Positions 39,901-51,659 of a stretch of DNA of 64,000 bases are shown here, piece after piece. Source of the DNA: Embiotoca jacksoni (Eukaryota > Chordata > Actinopteri > Embiotocidae); assembly GCA_022577435.1 (NCBI GenBank), contig JAKOON010000002.1:12203184-12267183 (forward strand), given 5' to 3'. The number at the start of each line of letters is the position of its first letter. Position 1 is the first letter of the stretch. A model generated the notes under the pieces. The model was not told where the DNA came from. It did not search any database and worked only from the letters and a program-made list of their open reading frames with translations. The translations under genes were made by a program, and so were the position numbers.

Positions 39901-42900
39901 GGTGTTCACTCCAAGAGAAAACAAAGGGGAAATAAGAACTAGAATAAATAACTGATTACATAATAGCGCGAGTTATTTTAACATGACTTGGTACTTCATG
40001 TCCTGCTAAAGAGAATAACATGCGATGGCGGACTAGTGTAACTCGGCGAGAAATATTTCCTGACAAGGACCTATTATACTGCAAAAGGTATTTTATCCCT
40101 TCTGTCTGTGTGAGAGTGGCCTGTGACCTCCACTCAGATGTTCATGCAATTTAACTGAGGATTGGTTGCTTCTGTCAGGTCCTCGGAGAGTACAGTGCTA
40201 CACATGGCTTTGACAGTGAGAGCGCAGTCCCACAGGCGCAGCTGAGAGTGCTCAACAGTTGCTATGCCTCATTCCCATGGCTTCAAACTCTCACTTCAAG
40301 CCGTTTTATTTGCACTTTGAAATGACACAAGATAAGGAAATGAAATTTCAGCAAAGAGGAAACTGATGCAATGTAGGCTGGCAGTCTTGTTTACTTTGAG
40401 GCAGAAGTGTCATCAGGTCGAAGAAGTTAAAAGCTAATCCGTTTGCACACAACTTTTCACACTTATAGTTATCAGCTCGACTCCCAACATATTTTTTTAA
40501 AAGACACCAAGTTTTATGTTGACACACTGGGACACTATGAACTGTCCTAATCGTTTCCCCCTGAGCCGGTATTACATTGGGGCTGGTGCGTCCTCCGTCA
40601 ACCTATCCTCTGTAGATCTGTTGCTATTGCAACAGGCCCCGCCTATATGAGAGCACAATGATGGAACCGGTCTGCTGAGTTCCTCCCGGCAGACCTAACC
40701 ATGATGCATTTGTCCCTAATGAAGGGGGTCAAAGAGGACGTGAAGCATCCCACTTGGAGCTCCCTCTAAATCAGACTTGTTCTCACAAGGATATTCACAA
40801 TTGAAGTCTCATATGAGGACACTTTTAAAAAGCACACTAAGTGGGTCCACTCTTAATAAGGGATCTGACAAAGCACCAACATAAATAGGAAATAGTGCAA
40901 TCCGATATGTTGGTGCAACTGTTTGGGCTCTTCTTGGCTCTTGAGATCGACTGCTTCAACCTACATTTCTAGCTCTATGCTGCCCCCGTCTGGTGAAAAA
41001 GTAATAAACCAGCCGGGACAAGCTGAGCACGTCAACAGTGGGCAGTCAAACCCACTCACTCAGAGATGTACTAATATATCCTAATTATGTTAACAATCTA
41101 TCAGAGAAATTGTAATGGCTGTTTGCCTCGTGATTTTAAAGGTTTTATTTACCATGCATTTTTGTGTGCCATCACGGTTACTGCATGTAAATGGCAACTG
41201 TTTTCTTTTATTGTTCCTCCAGGTGTGTACATACTGATTGGTGCTGGCAGTCTGGTGATGTTGGTTGGTTTCTTTGGCTGCTGTGGAGCTGTTAGAGAAT
41301 CTCAATGCCTGCTGGGTTCGGTGAGTAAGAATGCAAACAAATCATGCACCTTCATCTCGTTTCTGATAAGTACTTAACACTTTAGGTAATATATGGGATT
41401 ATTCTTTTTCAGTTCTTTGCCTGTCTGCTGATCATCTTTGGGTCTGAGGTGGCAGCGGGGGTGTTTGGATTCTTAAACAAAGAAAAGGTACATTTTACAT
41501 ACATATTTATATACATATTATTTGACTGCTTGAGAATTTGATGTGATGTTGTTGAGTGTGATAACTCCCACGTGGTACCTCCTCATTCACTTGTCCTCTC
41601 TCAAACAGATAATCGAAGATGTCCAGAACTTCTACACAAAAACCTACAATGAAAACAATAATGGCACTTTGATCATCTCTTACCAGAAAGTAGTACGTAA
41701 AAAAATCCCAAACAGATTTACCGTAAACTATGTATGTAAAATGGCATTATTAAAAAGAAAGTTGCTTATAAAATGCTTCTTCCTCTAATGGTTCTCTTCA
41801 CTTTTCCAGCTGAACTGTTGTGGGACCTTATCAAGCCCATGTTCTGATCCTGTACCAGATACCAAGGTAAGATCTATTACAAGCAACAGACTCAGAGCGG
41901 AAATTAAATTCTGCTGCTTTGTTCACTAATGACTGAGTCATACAAAACATCCTGGTTCACTTGGACTAAACACGACCTGACTCCTCTCATCTGTGGTCTG
42001 CAGGACTGTGAGACGGGCATCAAAGACTTCTTCAACAATAAACTCTTCATCATCGGGTATGTGGGCATCGGCATCGCTGGAGTCATGGTGAGTGAGGAGG
42101 CGAGAAAAGTCAGACCGATGCTGAAAAACTGATTCATGCTTTCATTTCCAGCCGACTGGACAACTGTAATGCCGTTTTTACTGGCCTCCCATAGAAAAAT
42201 ATAGAGAGACTGCAGCTTGGCTACGGAGAAAGAGAACACATTAGTTCAGTTCTTGCTGCTCTGCACTGGATACCTGTAACACAAACAATTTACGTTAAGG
42301 TTCTCCTTCTTACTTACAAAGCTCTTAATGGGCTCGGACTACAGCCAAAAGAAAACCAGGGATGCACTTTTGTCAGTTCTGCTCCAAAGCTGTGGAACAT
42401 ACCTGTAGATATCAGGGAAGCTAGCTCGGTAATTACTTTTCAAAGGAAACTTAAAGCATATCTTTTTACTTTAGCCTTTAACCAGTTACACCTGAGGCTC
42501 TCTTGCATTTACCTGCACTTTGTACCACTGCACCTTTAAAATGTGTTTTGCTTTATTCTGTATTTTAATGATATTTTATTTTATTAATGTTGTCTTATGT
42601 TTAATTTCATCTGTTACCATGCATTTTATTTATTTTTCTTATTTTTAAATTACATTTTAGCATAGTTTTATGTTCCTTTTACATCTTTTTTTTTAATTAT
42701 TATAATTTATTTTATTTTTTTATGTGAAATACTGCGTGTAATTTTCTTAATGTGAAACACTTTGAGCTAGCCTGGTGCAAACCAGACCCAAATTCCCTGC
42801 GTGAACATGTGCCGAAATGTCATTTTAATGAACACCAGCAGCGTGACGTGGGGCTGAATGTTTAGCGTTTCTTTTCCCGGTCACGGAGAGTAAAAAATGT

Positions 42901-42967
42901 TAACCCTGCCCTCGTCACTGTCACAAGCTGCATTTCTTGTATGAAAGGTGCAATTAAAAAAAAAAAG

Positions 42968-43006
<39 letters not shown>

Positions 43007-43137
43007 ATATTATAAAGTCAGAAACACACATTGTCATTGAACTGATTTGATATCCGTTTTCCTCACCACAGATCATTGGGATGATTTTCAGTATGGTGCT
43101 CTGCTGCGCCATTCGCAACAGCAGGGAGGTCATCTGA
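31976..43137 (+). CDS. tspan2: tetraspanin-2
   Basis: Four-pass membrane protein that organises membrane microdomains; in mammals it is strong in oligodendrocytes. Eight coding exons join in frame to 211 residues (human about 221): 31976-32044, 39017-39119, 41223-41320, 41413-41487, 41609-41692, 41810-41866, 42004-42087, 43072-43137, all with GT-AG introns. Membrane segments lie at about 13-36, 58-79, 90-112 and 182-206. TM2 and the small inner loop give GFFGCCGAVRESQCLLGS, nearly the mammalian sequence. The large outer loop has the CCG signature (Cys146-147) with Cys154 and Cys164, and one glycosylation site, NGT at 133. The C terminus CCAIRNSREVI matches human TSPAN2 closely. The large loop is about 10 residues shorter than in human. 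Intron 1 is about 7 kb; the others are 92 bp to 2.1 kb. Confidence 0.95.
32191..32219. repeat. poly(T) tract in tspan2 intron 1
   Basis: A run of about 29 T. It may be the tail of a retroposed sequence, but no element body is visible next to it. Confidence 0.9.
32829..32881. repeat. (GT)n followed by alternating CG/CA tract
   Basis: About 14 GT units pass into TGTGCGCGCGCACACGCGCG, an alternating purine-pyrimidine stretch prone to form Z-DNA. It is in tspan2 intron 1. Confidence 0.9.
35701..35822. repeat. poly(A) and G-rich low-complexity tract
   Basis: Seventeen or so A are followed by several runs of 4-8 G (AGGGGGGGGTACG, CAGGGGGCGGG, GGGGGGGTTGGG, GGAGGGGGGCGGGGGGGG). At least four G runs lie close enough to form G-quadruplexes on the plus strand. 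It is in tspan2 intron 1. Confidence 0.85.
36757..36978. repeat. CACCCACACCCATGCACA minisatellite
   Basis: A 220-bp array of CA runs punctuated by recurring CCCACACCCATGCAC blocks (at least seven), ending in a plain (CA)n. It is in tspan2 intron 1. The His/Thr/Pro and Cys/Val/Gly frames on both strands are readings of the repeat. Confidence 0.95.
38080..38480 (+). mobile_element. mariner-like transposase remnant, copy C
   Basis: A frame reads FLAQNNTIVAP and then LYSPELAPCYFFLFP, matching the mariner transposase region that ends the D,D34D core (YSPDLAPxDFFLFP). The third catalytic aspartate is tyrosine here. Upstream the text TGGCACTTTGG-TCTCCAACTTGACAACATGC corresponds to a decayed HDN block. 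Stops and frameshifts are present, so it is inactive. It lies in tspan2 intron 1. Confidence 0.72.
42141..42520 (+). mobile_element. L2/Rex-type LINE 3'-end remnant
   Basis: Frames read RLDNCNAVFTGLP, then RLQL, REHISSVLAALHWIPVT, VKVLLLTYKALNGLG and, after a shift, SSAPKLWNIPVDIREASSVITFQRKLKAYLF. These follow in order the C-terminal part of the reverse-transcriptase ORF of L2-like non-LTR retrotransposons (LDYCN-L--GLP, LHWLPV--RI-FKILLLTYKAL-G, APKLWN-LP--IR). Several stops and deletions break it, so it is dead. It sits in the sense direction in tspan2 intron 7. Confidence 0.82.
42969..43004. repeat. (TTA)n microsatellite
   Basis: About 12 TTA units in tspan2 intron 7, 70 bp before the last coding exon. 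Confidence 0.95.
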
Positions 43138-46100
43138 GCTGGATGCTTGACCTCCGCCCCTCACCCCACCTGCATCCTGCCCCAAAAGACTGTGTAACAC
43201 TTCAGATCAAATGCCAACCCCAGTCGGTCACCCAACCAGGGACCCAGGAAACAGAACATGTTAAAAAAAAAATTCCTTTCCATTATGGTGCTCAACCCCT
43301 CTGTCAAGGCTTGTACTTCTACTATTTTTCCTTGAACTGTTCTTTATTTATTTCCCAGTCACAAGCACATTCTGATAAGACTTTCACATATCGAGTGGGA
43401 ACAGTTTCTAATATTGACCTGACAACCTGACAAACAGGTTTTTTTTTTTCTCATGGCCATTTGGCCACAACTATAAATTCTAAACCTGCATACTGTCATA
43501 GTGGTGTCAGTGCTTTTTCACACAGCCTTGACACTGACCCCGTGGCTGTGGGAAACTTAAGCCTGAGAGAGCAATTGGAGGGGAAAGCAGCTGAGTCGGC
43601 TTTATCTGTGTCTACACACAAAATGAAAACACACACGCAGAGACGTACAAACACAGCAATGTTTTGTTACATGAGACCACGACCTAAAAACAGGTTTTCT
43701 GTTCTTCTCAAAGGGAGTCCTGATTGGTTGAATCGGAGTGGAGTGTCAGGAGAAGGAATGACTGGTGAATGTTTCCAATGCATCCACCATGCAGCCCTAG
43801 CACACTCACTCACACACATTAAAATATACACACACTTTGCTCAAACTCCACAGGTTTAAGACTTGGTACCGAACTTTAATTTGTTAATAGCACTGACCAA
43901 ATTGCTTTGACACTATCTACTATCAAAGAATGCCTTTTCATCTGGTACCAACCATCCACCCTATTATATTATCATTTTAAAATGCACAACTTTTCCTACA
44001 TTTAGGAACTTTCATCGGCATCCCTTAACCACTACCTTTAATATTATTCATATAGGCTCCACTTTGGCCACCTAACAAGTTAGATAAAATCCCTCAGTTT
44101 CAACTTAAATAAATCTTTTATTAGAAAGCCTTTATTTCACTCTTTTAAAAATAACTTTTAGTCACACGCCTGTGACTTGTTTGTGCTGTAGGCTTCTCCA
44201 GATAGCATCTACATGGATATGACACGTTTAGGGGACATCTGTAAATTTTAGCGTCTACTGCGCACACGAAAAGTTAAGATCTATACCATAATGTATATTG
44301 TAGATTTTGTTCAAGAACTGCTATCGAAATCAAGATATTGGTACTGGTATAGAAAAATATTTGAATGATACCCAGCCCTATAAGGGTTGCTCTCTACTCT
44401 GTAGTTTGACATTATGGCCAGTCCACTTGATTTTTGTGGTAAGAGTTTAGATTAATGTCTTACAATAAATATGAAGCCAGTGACCAATTAGTTCAGCGAA
44501 GCATGAAGACTGTAAACAGTACTATCAGACCTTTTTAGGCAGATCTTGTTGCTTTTGGACAGAATCAGCTTGCTATTTCTCCCTGTGTCAATTCAGTATG
44601 TCAAGCAAAGCTGAGTGGCTGCTGGCTGTAGCTTCGCATTTATCATACAAAGAGCAGCATTGATCTCCACTAACTCTCAAAGAAAGTGATCAAGTTTTTC
44701 CTAAAATGGCTATTCAGCAGAAATGAATGGAAAAGCTTGAGTGGTATATGAAAGGTATTTTTCCAAAAGCTTAAAGTTTTAAGTTTGGAAATGGTCAGCT
44801 GAAGTATATATGATTTACATGTACACTTGTAAAGAGGAGTTAAATGTTCAGACACGCCAATGTTGTCGAACACAAATAATCCTCAAAACAACCTTCCACA
44901 AACTAAAGTGCAAATGAGTTTCCCTGTTTGTCCCAAAAGAAAAATTCTTCATCCATCTGGTTCAGCGACTTAGTGTCGTAAATACCTCTTCCTCCCTGTT
45001 CTTGGGTGATATGTTCTCTTACATAAGAGCGAACCCGTCGGTCTCTGTTGACTGTATGTCGAGAACGCCCAGCTCATGTAGCTATATTTACAAGCTAAAC
45101 ATATACTAGCTGGTGAAATGAGACACGGAGTCTGGGGAATTCGATTATCCAAGCCTTTGCTCTTCTCCCACATTTTTTCCCCCTGTGTGCCTTAAAAGTA
45201 CACCTTCCAAACAGAAACCGAGAGAATAGTCCCTGTATTCCTCTGACCTCATTAACCTTCCACTCATCCAGATGAAATCAGGCCGCTCTTAATAGGGTTT
45301 ATTCCAAGTGTCGGAACTCCAGTATGTAAATAATGTGTTGTTGTTTTTTTCTTGCAGTTGTACATTATTTGTGGCTGATGTGATAGTTACTATTTAACAT
45401 GCTGTGTGTAGACAGATGTTTGCGGTAGTTGTACAATGATGTAGTCATGACAGTTTTTGTTCAAATCCACACAGCTGAAACAGCTTCTTAATGTGCCTTT
45501 CTACGATAACGAGCTATTTGGCGAGCTGCACGCTGTCTGAACGTAGCAAAAATTAACTTGGCAAAAGTGTACGTGCGTTTCTGGAGCTGGACTGCAATCA
45601 ACTGTCGCACACGTTGGACAAGTAGCACATATGGCTCGACTCGCCGTTATTGTCTTGATGTGTTTTAGAAAGTGTCGTACTCGACTGTGTCTTTGCAGCC
45701 AAGAGAACTAAAGAAGTGCAAAGCAACAAATTCCCTGCCAACTATGTCAAAAGTCTTTTGGGCACCAAAAAAAAAAAAAATTGAATCTGTTGACTCAAAA
45801 CAATCATCTTAGTGTTAATTAAGTCCTAATTATCAAACGGTGTCAAAAATACATACTGGTTAATGTTGCTTTTAAAGTGTTTTTTGTTTTTTAAATTTTT
45901 TATTTCAGTGTAATGTGACACAAGTGAAGAGACAGCCAACACTTTAGTTACCACTTCAGGAGACCTGTAGCCAGTGTTTACACTGAGGACTGAGAAAGAG
46001 ACTTGACTGTCATAACAGTTTACTGCGACTCAATCCACAAAGCTGTTGCTGTCTTCCTCAGTTATATTTGATTAAACAATTCTGGAGATGTAACAACTCG

Positions 46101-46240
46101 TGCACCTAAAACAAAAGAGAACTGTGTACACAGTCGAGCCTTTCATAGATGATTGTGTGTTAATTTATTTTAATACCATTCCAGGCTTCTCAGGAATATA
46201 GGTGTTTGAAGTTTAATAAAGCTTTTAAGGTTTTACGGTT
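43138..46240 (+). other. tspan2: probable long 3' UTR and downstream region of tspan2
   Basis: No coding frame of interest follows the stop at 43137. Several AATAAA motifs occur (for example near 44108 and 44464). The best is the one at 46215. Within this span, 43861-44392 ends in GATACCCAGCCCTA preceded by ATCGAAATCAAGATATTGGTACTGG, which resembles the end of a dispersed fish repeat. The true 3' end is uncertain. Confidence 0.4.
46215..46220 (+). terminator. tspan2: candidate tspan2 poly(A) signal
   Basis: AATAAA followed by T/G-containing sequence (GGTTTTACGGTTTCC). It would give a 3' UTR of about 3.1 kb. Upstream signals could be used instead. Confidence 0.35.
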
Positions 46241-48607
46241 TCCTGCCTCGTCTGTCATCAGAGATTTACCTGCTCTTATACGATCCGTTTATAGTTGTTT
46301 TCTGTGATGTTTAAATCTGGTAATCATTTACAGGAATGGACAAAAGAAGAATAGTTTAATCTATATTACTCCTATGTTACTAAAATGACAGCATGTCAAA
46401 TGGTTGTCAGTTTGCCGCGTTATCTGGATGTCCAGAAGACTCACTAAACGTATTCTTTCAGATTTTTTTACATAACTTGTTAATTGTACATGGTTTCAGA
46501 CCTCGGTGAAAATATCCGGCTTGCTACTTTGGTTTCATTCTGATACTTCAAACTAAAATTACGAGAAAATTGCGATAGTTATCATAGAATCTGCAGTGTT
46601 GAAATTATAAAAATGAGTTTTTTTAATTACCTGGAAAACATTAAAAAAAAAAAAAGAAATTGGTAGATTTTGTTGTAACAGCATACTGTATACTGTAGTT
46701 GTATAAATTTAGAACGAAGTCGTAAAGACCAGGAAAACCGGAGATCCCCAATGTGATTTACAAGGTTTGCAGGTTTAGTTGCACGGGGTTTATGTCTGCG
46801 GTTCGCCTTTCTGCTCTTGAGCTTAAAGGACAGCTGAATATTTAGTTGAGGGGGGATAGTTATGTGTGCAATGTGGCAGAGGCTCCAGGGATACCCAGAG
46901 TTGAGTTACCACCACACTGCAGGATGAGCACTTTCACTGCCAAAAAAACTAACCGTGCCTGTGAGATGCACGTGCAGAGGAGTAGGGTAACACCTCTCAA
47001 GCTTACATCAGAAATAAGTATTATGCTATCTACAGTCAATCTGCTGCCTGTTTCCAATAGCTCTCCTGAGTGAATGATTATAGTGAATACTTTTCAACAC
47101 TTCAAGCTACACACACTCCAGAAATAACAAACTGTATTTATACATATTTATTCAGCAGTTAGAAAATCTGTATTTATATGCGTAATTCTAAAATGAACTT
47201 AAAAAATAAATGTTTTTTTTCCCTTAACTGTTTAAACATGTCGAAAGGTCTCTGAGTTGAACTTTCATAGTTAGAGAAAACTGAAGAAATACATGACACA
47301 TATTTACAGTGGTACTACTGAAAGTACTTTGACTTGACATTTTCTAGAGAAGACAGGGCAGTCCATTTTTGCCCTCAGTTCTGCTTCTGAATGCTTAAAA
47401 TGAAACATCAGTGTGACTCCTGTATCTCTGACTAGAAACCTAACCAGCCAGACAACCTTAAATCGACTCAGAGAACATGACTACGTGTAGGTAGTGTTGC
47501 ACTTTCTTTTTTCAGAAGTCTTGTTCCCAAAAGCTTAATGAATCCATCAATAAAGTCTTGCTAACCATCAAACAACATTCCCTTTGTCACATAGAGGCAG
47601 TTCTCCAAAGTCATCTGCAGAAGGCCTTGTTCAGCTATTCAGCTGAGTTCAAGCTTGCATATTAACTAATCAGAGTTGTGTAGGCTGCCATCGAAGAGGA
47701 TCACGGTGCACAGTAAAAACCTCGGTCACAGTTGTTCTGGAAATCAAACTCTAGAAATAATTTGTTATGGCCGTGGAGATAATGAAGGTGGCAGAACAAT
47801 TTGAAAAATCACTCCTTGTACCTCAAAGTAATAAAACACAGACTCCATGTGTGGCAACCTGGTGAGTAGACAGTCCAAATGTTTCATTCATCCACAGGCT
47901 ATGAGCCCTTCAGAGGACAGCATGTGGGAATTATCTGGTCGGAGAAGTTACCTGCCAAATTATATCCACTTTAAAAAAAAAAAATAATATTATATAAACA
48001 TATATACACATAGACAACGATCAACATCTATTACCTTTAAAGATTGAAGTTATTCAAGGGAAGTCTGAATATTCTGCCTTTGTTACTTTGTGCTTTTGTG
48101 TTTCTTTTGCAACACCATTTAAAAGCTCTCACCTCATGGTTGCCAAGTTAGGCAGTGGGAGGGATATGCAGGTTAGGGTTACAGTAAAGGGTAAGTGATA
48201 TAGGGAGCATTAAAGGGTAGGTGCTAAACCGAAGAAAACCGAGGGAAAGGTTTGGTGCATCGGGAGTAGAGTCAAATCTGTTCTCAGCCAAATGGTGATC
48301 AATATTGGATGATCGCGTCCCTCAATGAGGGAATCAGCTCTGTTTTTGCAATTAGCTCCACGGAGGCACATAGACAGGCCAGCTTTAATCTCTTAAATAA
48401 GAGATAGCCATGCTAAAGGCATAATTTAAAACCATTTTGATAAAAAAAAAAAAAAAAAAAAGCATCTCTCTGGTCCCTTTAGCATTTTCCTCTAAACCTC
48501 TAACAATAAAGAAGGTACACAGTAATAGTAAGCTGGCTCCGTCGCTACGCCCGGGGCATAGCTGCCGTGATTTAATGAGCCGGCAGAAAGACGTGGAAAC
48601 AGCTTGT
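46241..48607. other. tail-to-tail gap between tspan2 and the SLC25 gene
   Basis: No coding exon is visible. The right part is probably the 3' UTR of the minus-strand carrier gene. An AATAAA on the minus strand at about 47146-47151 is a possible end, giving a UTR of about 1.45 kb. Confidence 0.4.
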
Positions 48608-51492
48608 TCATGCAGAGTAGATGCTGTGGGGGGTGTACCCCAGCAGGAACTCTCCAACTCCTACAAAGTACACAACCTGGGCAATGCCAAAGAGTGGGGC
48701 AATAACCAGGGCCCGGCAGCTGGCTCCTTTGAGGAAAGCACCGGGACCTTCTTTTCTTAGGATCTTTCTGCAATGCAAAGGAGAGCATAAGGTCAGCATG
48801 TAACGTACAATATTCATGCCAACCCAGGTGGAGGAACAGCACAATGTTTGACGATGTTGCTCAAACCAGTGATTAAGATATGATTACCTGACACAATCCA
48901 CCACTCCATTGTAGGTTTCTTCATTCGCTCCTTTTTTGAGGGATTGTAGCCTTGTTTTGACGACTGCAAAACACACACAACTGACTTTAGTTGAGAATTA
49001 CTCAAATATATAATCAACTTAAAATGAAACTGGTGTTTACTTCCCAGTCCCCTAAGCAATGACAAGTTATTTGCATAGACTTAGTCCCTCACCGTCAAAG
49101 GGGCTGACAGCCACAGCAGCAATGCATCCAGCCAAGCAGCCAGACATAAAGGACCAATAGAAAGGCACAGATGGGTCTTCAGATGAATGCTGGCCGAGCT
49201 GGTGCAGATGTGCAAAAAGAGGGAAGTACACAACGGAGAAAGGGATGTCCCTGAAAAGAACAAAAAGAAACACATTAATAGACCAGTGACAAAATGAAGC
49301 AGGGGAAGTGAGAGCAAGCATTAAATCACATCTCACCTCATCAATGTGGCCCCAAGTCCCCTGTACAGTCCTGTGACTCCTTTGGTCCTCAGCAGCTCTC
49401 TGGTGATCTCTATGGCGGACACTCGCGTCACTTGAGGTGCGGGGCTGGTGTTGTAGGAACGGCTCAGAACAGCACTGGTCCTTCCCATCTTCAGAGTTGT
49501 TACCACACTTGGCATCACCCTCTGCTGGGCCGCTGGCAGACACAGGAAATTTTACCTTTTTTTTTACTGGGGTGAAAAACATAACATCCCGAACAGACAG
49601 CTAATTCATTCTGCTGATTTTCCTTTTTTGACTAGATAGCATGAAGTAAATTTTTATCCAAAAGGGCTGGACATGGTCTTACCTAGCCTGCCCGCGTCCT
49701 GCAGCTGGATCTTAAGCATCTCCATGGGTGTGGTAATAGTGACCTGGCACATCCCGGCACAACATCCCGCCAACATCTCCTTGACCACAGTCAACTTCGA
49801 CCTGAGGACACATGTTGATGACTGGGTTAAAAAAAATCAAGACTGAGATTGGAACATAATGTAAGGAGTCCGTCTTTCCCATTTTGTATGACTCGCCCAT
49901 CTTTGCTCAACTGATGGCGAAAGAAGTCATTAGCAGCCAGTTTGATGGCCTTCTCTGGGGTTACCAGGGTGAGATTCACTGCAGCACCTGCAACAACAAG
50001 CACCTCTCATGACAAACTTGATTCCAAGGAAACAAAAACTCAACCAGTAATACTGAAACATACATACACGGCAGTCTGACAGCAAATTTTGCACAACAGT
50101 AATCCAAAAACACAGGAAGATATAAAAAAAAATCTAGCAGCATTTCGATTTGCAAGATGTCTGTAAATAAAATTTGCTCCACTCCCTGGATTACAGCTGT
50201 TATCAGTCCAATAGAGAAGAAATAGTTTGTGGGAAGCATAAAATGGCCATAATTTCACTGCCAGCAGTAAATCAGTTTCACTGTCTAACAAGATGGACAC
50301 AGTTTGCATAAATTTGATCCAAGCAATGATATGCAAAGCTGCATTTTCTTTCAAAGTCTGATTAAACTGTACAGTTTGGTTTCAACCACACGTCAAACGT
50401 ATCAGTTCCACCATTTTTAAAAATCGAAACACGACACAGGTTAATACATCTGCCAGTTTAAGTAGCAAAAGTAGGGTAAGTGCCTTCTACAGTGTATCCC
50501 ATTCAAGGTCAACAATCACTCTTTAAAACTGCTACAGACAGTCTGTGTCGTCTTACCTCTGTAGATGCCAAAGTAACCTTCAGATTTAACTGTCTTTATC
50601 AGGCAATCCATCCTGACGAGAGGGGAAAAAAACGAGACACAGTTTAGCTTCACAGAGAAAGTTGTAACATTATGTCCCGCGATGTCAAATTATGATCTGC
50701 GATCACAAAACAGGTCTCGTGTTACTAAATACTGAGAATCTTCACACTCTGAAGACCCCTCCATGGTGGAGAAAACAGCACTTTCTGAATCAGTTTCTGA
50801 GACGTGTTACTTGATAGACAGCTTGGTGTCGCTGAAAGGTGTTGATGAATATGCTGACAAAGAACTTTTGTATGTGTGTGCATTTCGATTCAAGAGAAAG
50901 AGCAGGATTTTGACAAACTATCCGTGATCTTTCTTTTGGCAGGTGTGCTTCTCACATGTTCCTGTAGATTTGCTGCTCGCTGCGCTGGTTCTGCAGGCGG
51001 GTCTTGGCCAGGTCGATAGGGAACACGCAGGTGACTCCTACCATGCCTGCAATCCCTCCGTTGATCAGTTTGGCTGGTAGGCTGTACAAGGACAAGTCAC
51101 AACAGGCCGTTGTGAATGAGGTGGGGCACTGAACTGAAGCAGTGTAATGATAAAAGTATTATCTGCATGTCAAAGTTATTTGTTATGCTTCTTAAAGAGT
51201 AGCTGTGTAACATATGTGAAGCATTAGCTTTGCAACAGAGCTGAGTATAGAATGACTTCCTCTGGCGATCTGGTCATCCCAAAATAACTTGTTGACAGAA
51301 TATGGCAAACAACTTAAAAGTGCATAAGGTTGTTGCACATCGCTGAGCTTTTAGCGCGAGAGAGACAACAGATGTCAAACTACAAGTGTTTACTCTGTAG
51401 GATTAATGAAAATAAATCATCAAAGCATGCTCTTTTACTATTCTTTAACATTGTTGGGCAGCTTCGTACCTAATCTGCTGTTGCTGGGCCAT
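48608..51492 (-). CDS. mitochondrial glutamate carrier-like SLC25 protein
   Basis: Inner-membrane carrier closest by eye to SLC25A22/SLC25A18, which import glutamate with a proton. Nine coding exons join in frame to 334 residues (human SLC25A22 about 323): 51492-51470, 51081-50956, 50612-50557, 49987-49897, 49801-49683, 49532-49337, 49250-49093, 48963-48888, 48767-48608. All three carrier signatures are present: PIDLAKTRLQ (29-38), PMEMLKIQLQ (124-133, the atypical form of this subfamily) and PFDVVKTRLQ (254-263). Other subfamily blocks are LVTPEKAIKLAANDF, GLYRGLGATLMRD, PFSVVYFPLFA and CRALVIAPLFGIAQVVYF. The start MAQQQQIS suits the family. Intron 4 (49896-49802) uses a GC donor; the others are GT-AG. 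It is convergent with tspan2. I believe it is the fish paralogue called slc25a55, absent between TSPAN2 and TSHB in human, but that name is not proven from sequence. Confidence 0.93.
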
Positions 51493-51612
51493 GACTCTTG
51501 GCTGTTGTTGAGTGCAAATGTTGGTCAGCACAAAGGAGGAGGCTGCAGAGGGAGAGCAGGCTGAGAGTCCCTGAGAGACACTAAGCAAAGCAAGAGTAGA
51601 AAGAAGCTCAGG

Positions 51613-51626
51613 GTTATATATATAGA
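51613..51626 (-). promoter_or_regulatory. TATA-like box upstream of the SLC25 start
   Basis: On the minus strand CTATATATATAACCC lies about 125 bp before the ATG at 51492. A start of transcription about 30 nt downstream would give a 5' UTR of about 95 nt without an upstream intron. The frame stays open upstream of the ATG, but MAQQQQIS is the family-like start. Confidence 0.35.
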
Positions 51627-51659
51627 GAGGAACGTCCAGCCCTGCAGATCCAAGCATAA

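Noticed and set aside
49861..49892. GT donor (GTCATA) for SLC25 intron 4
   Set aside because: Joining from it to the exon at 49801 shifts the frame, whereas the GC donor at 49896 keeps it and gives the expected family sequence.
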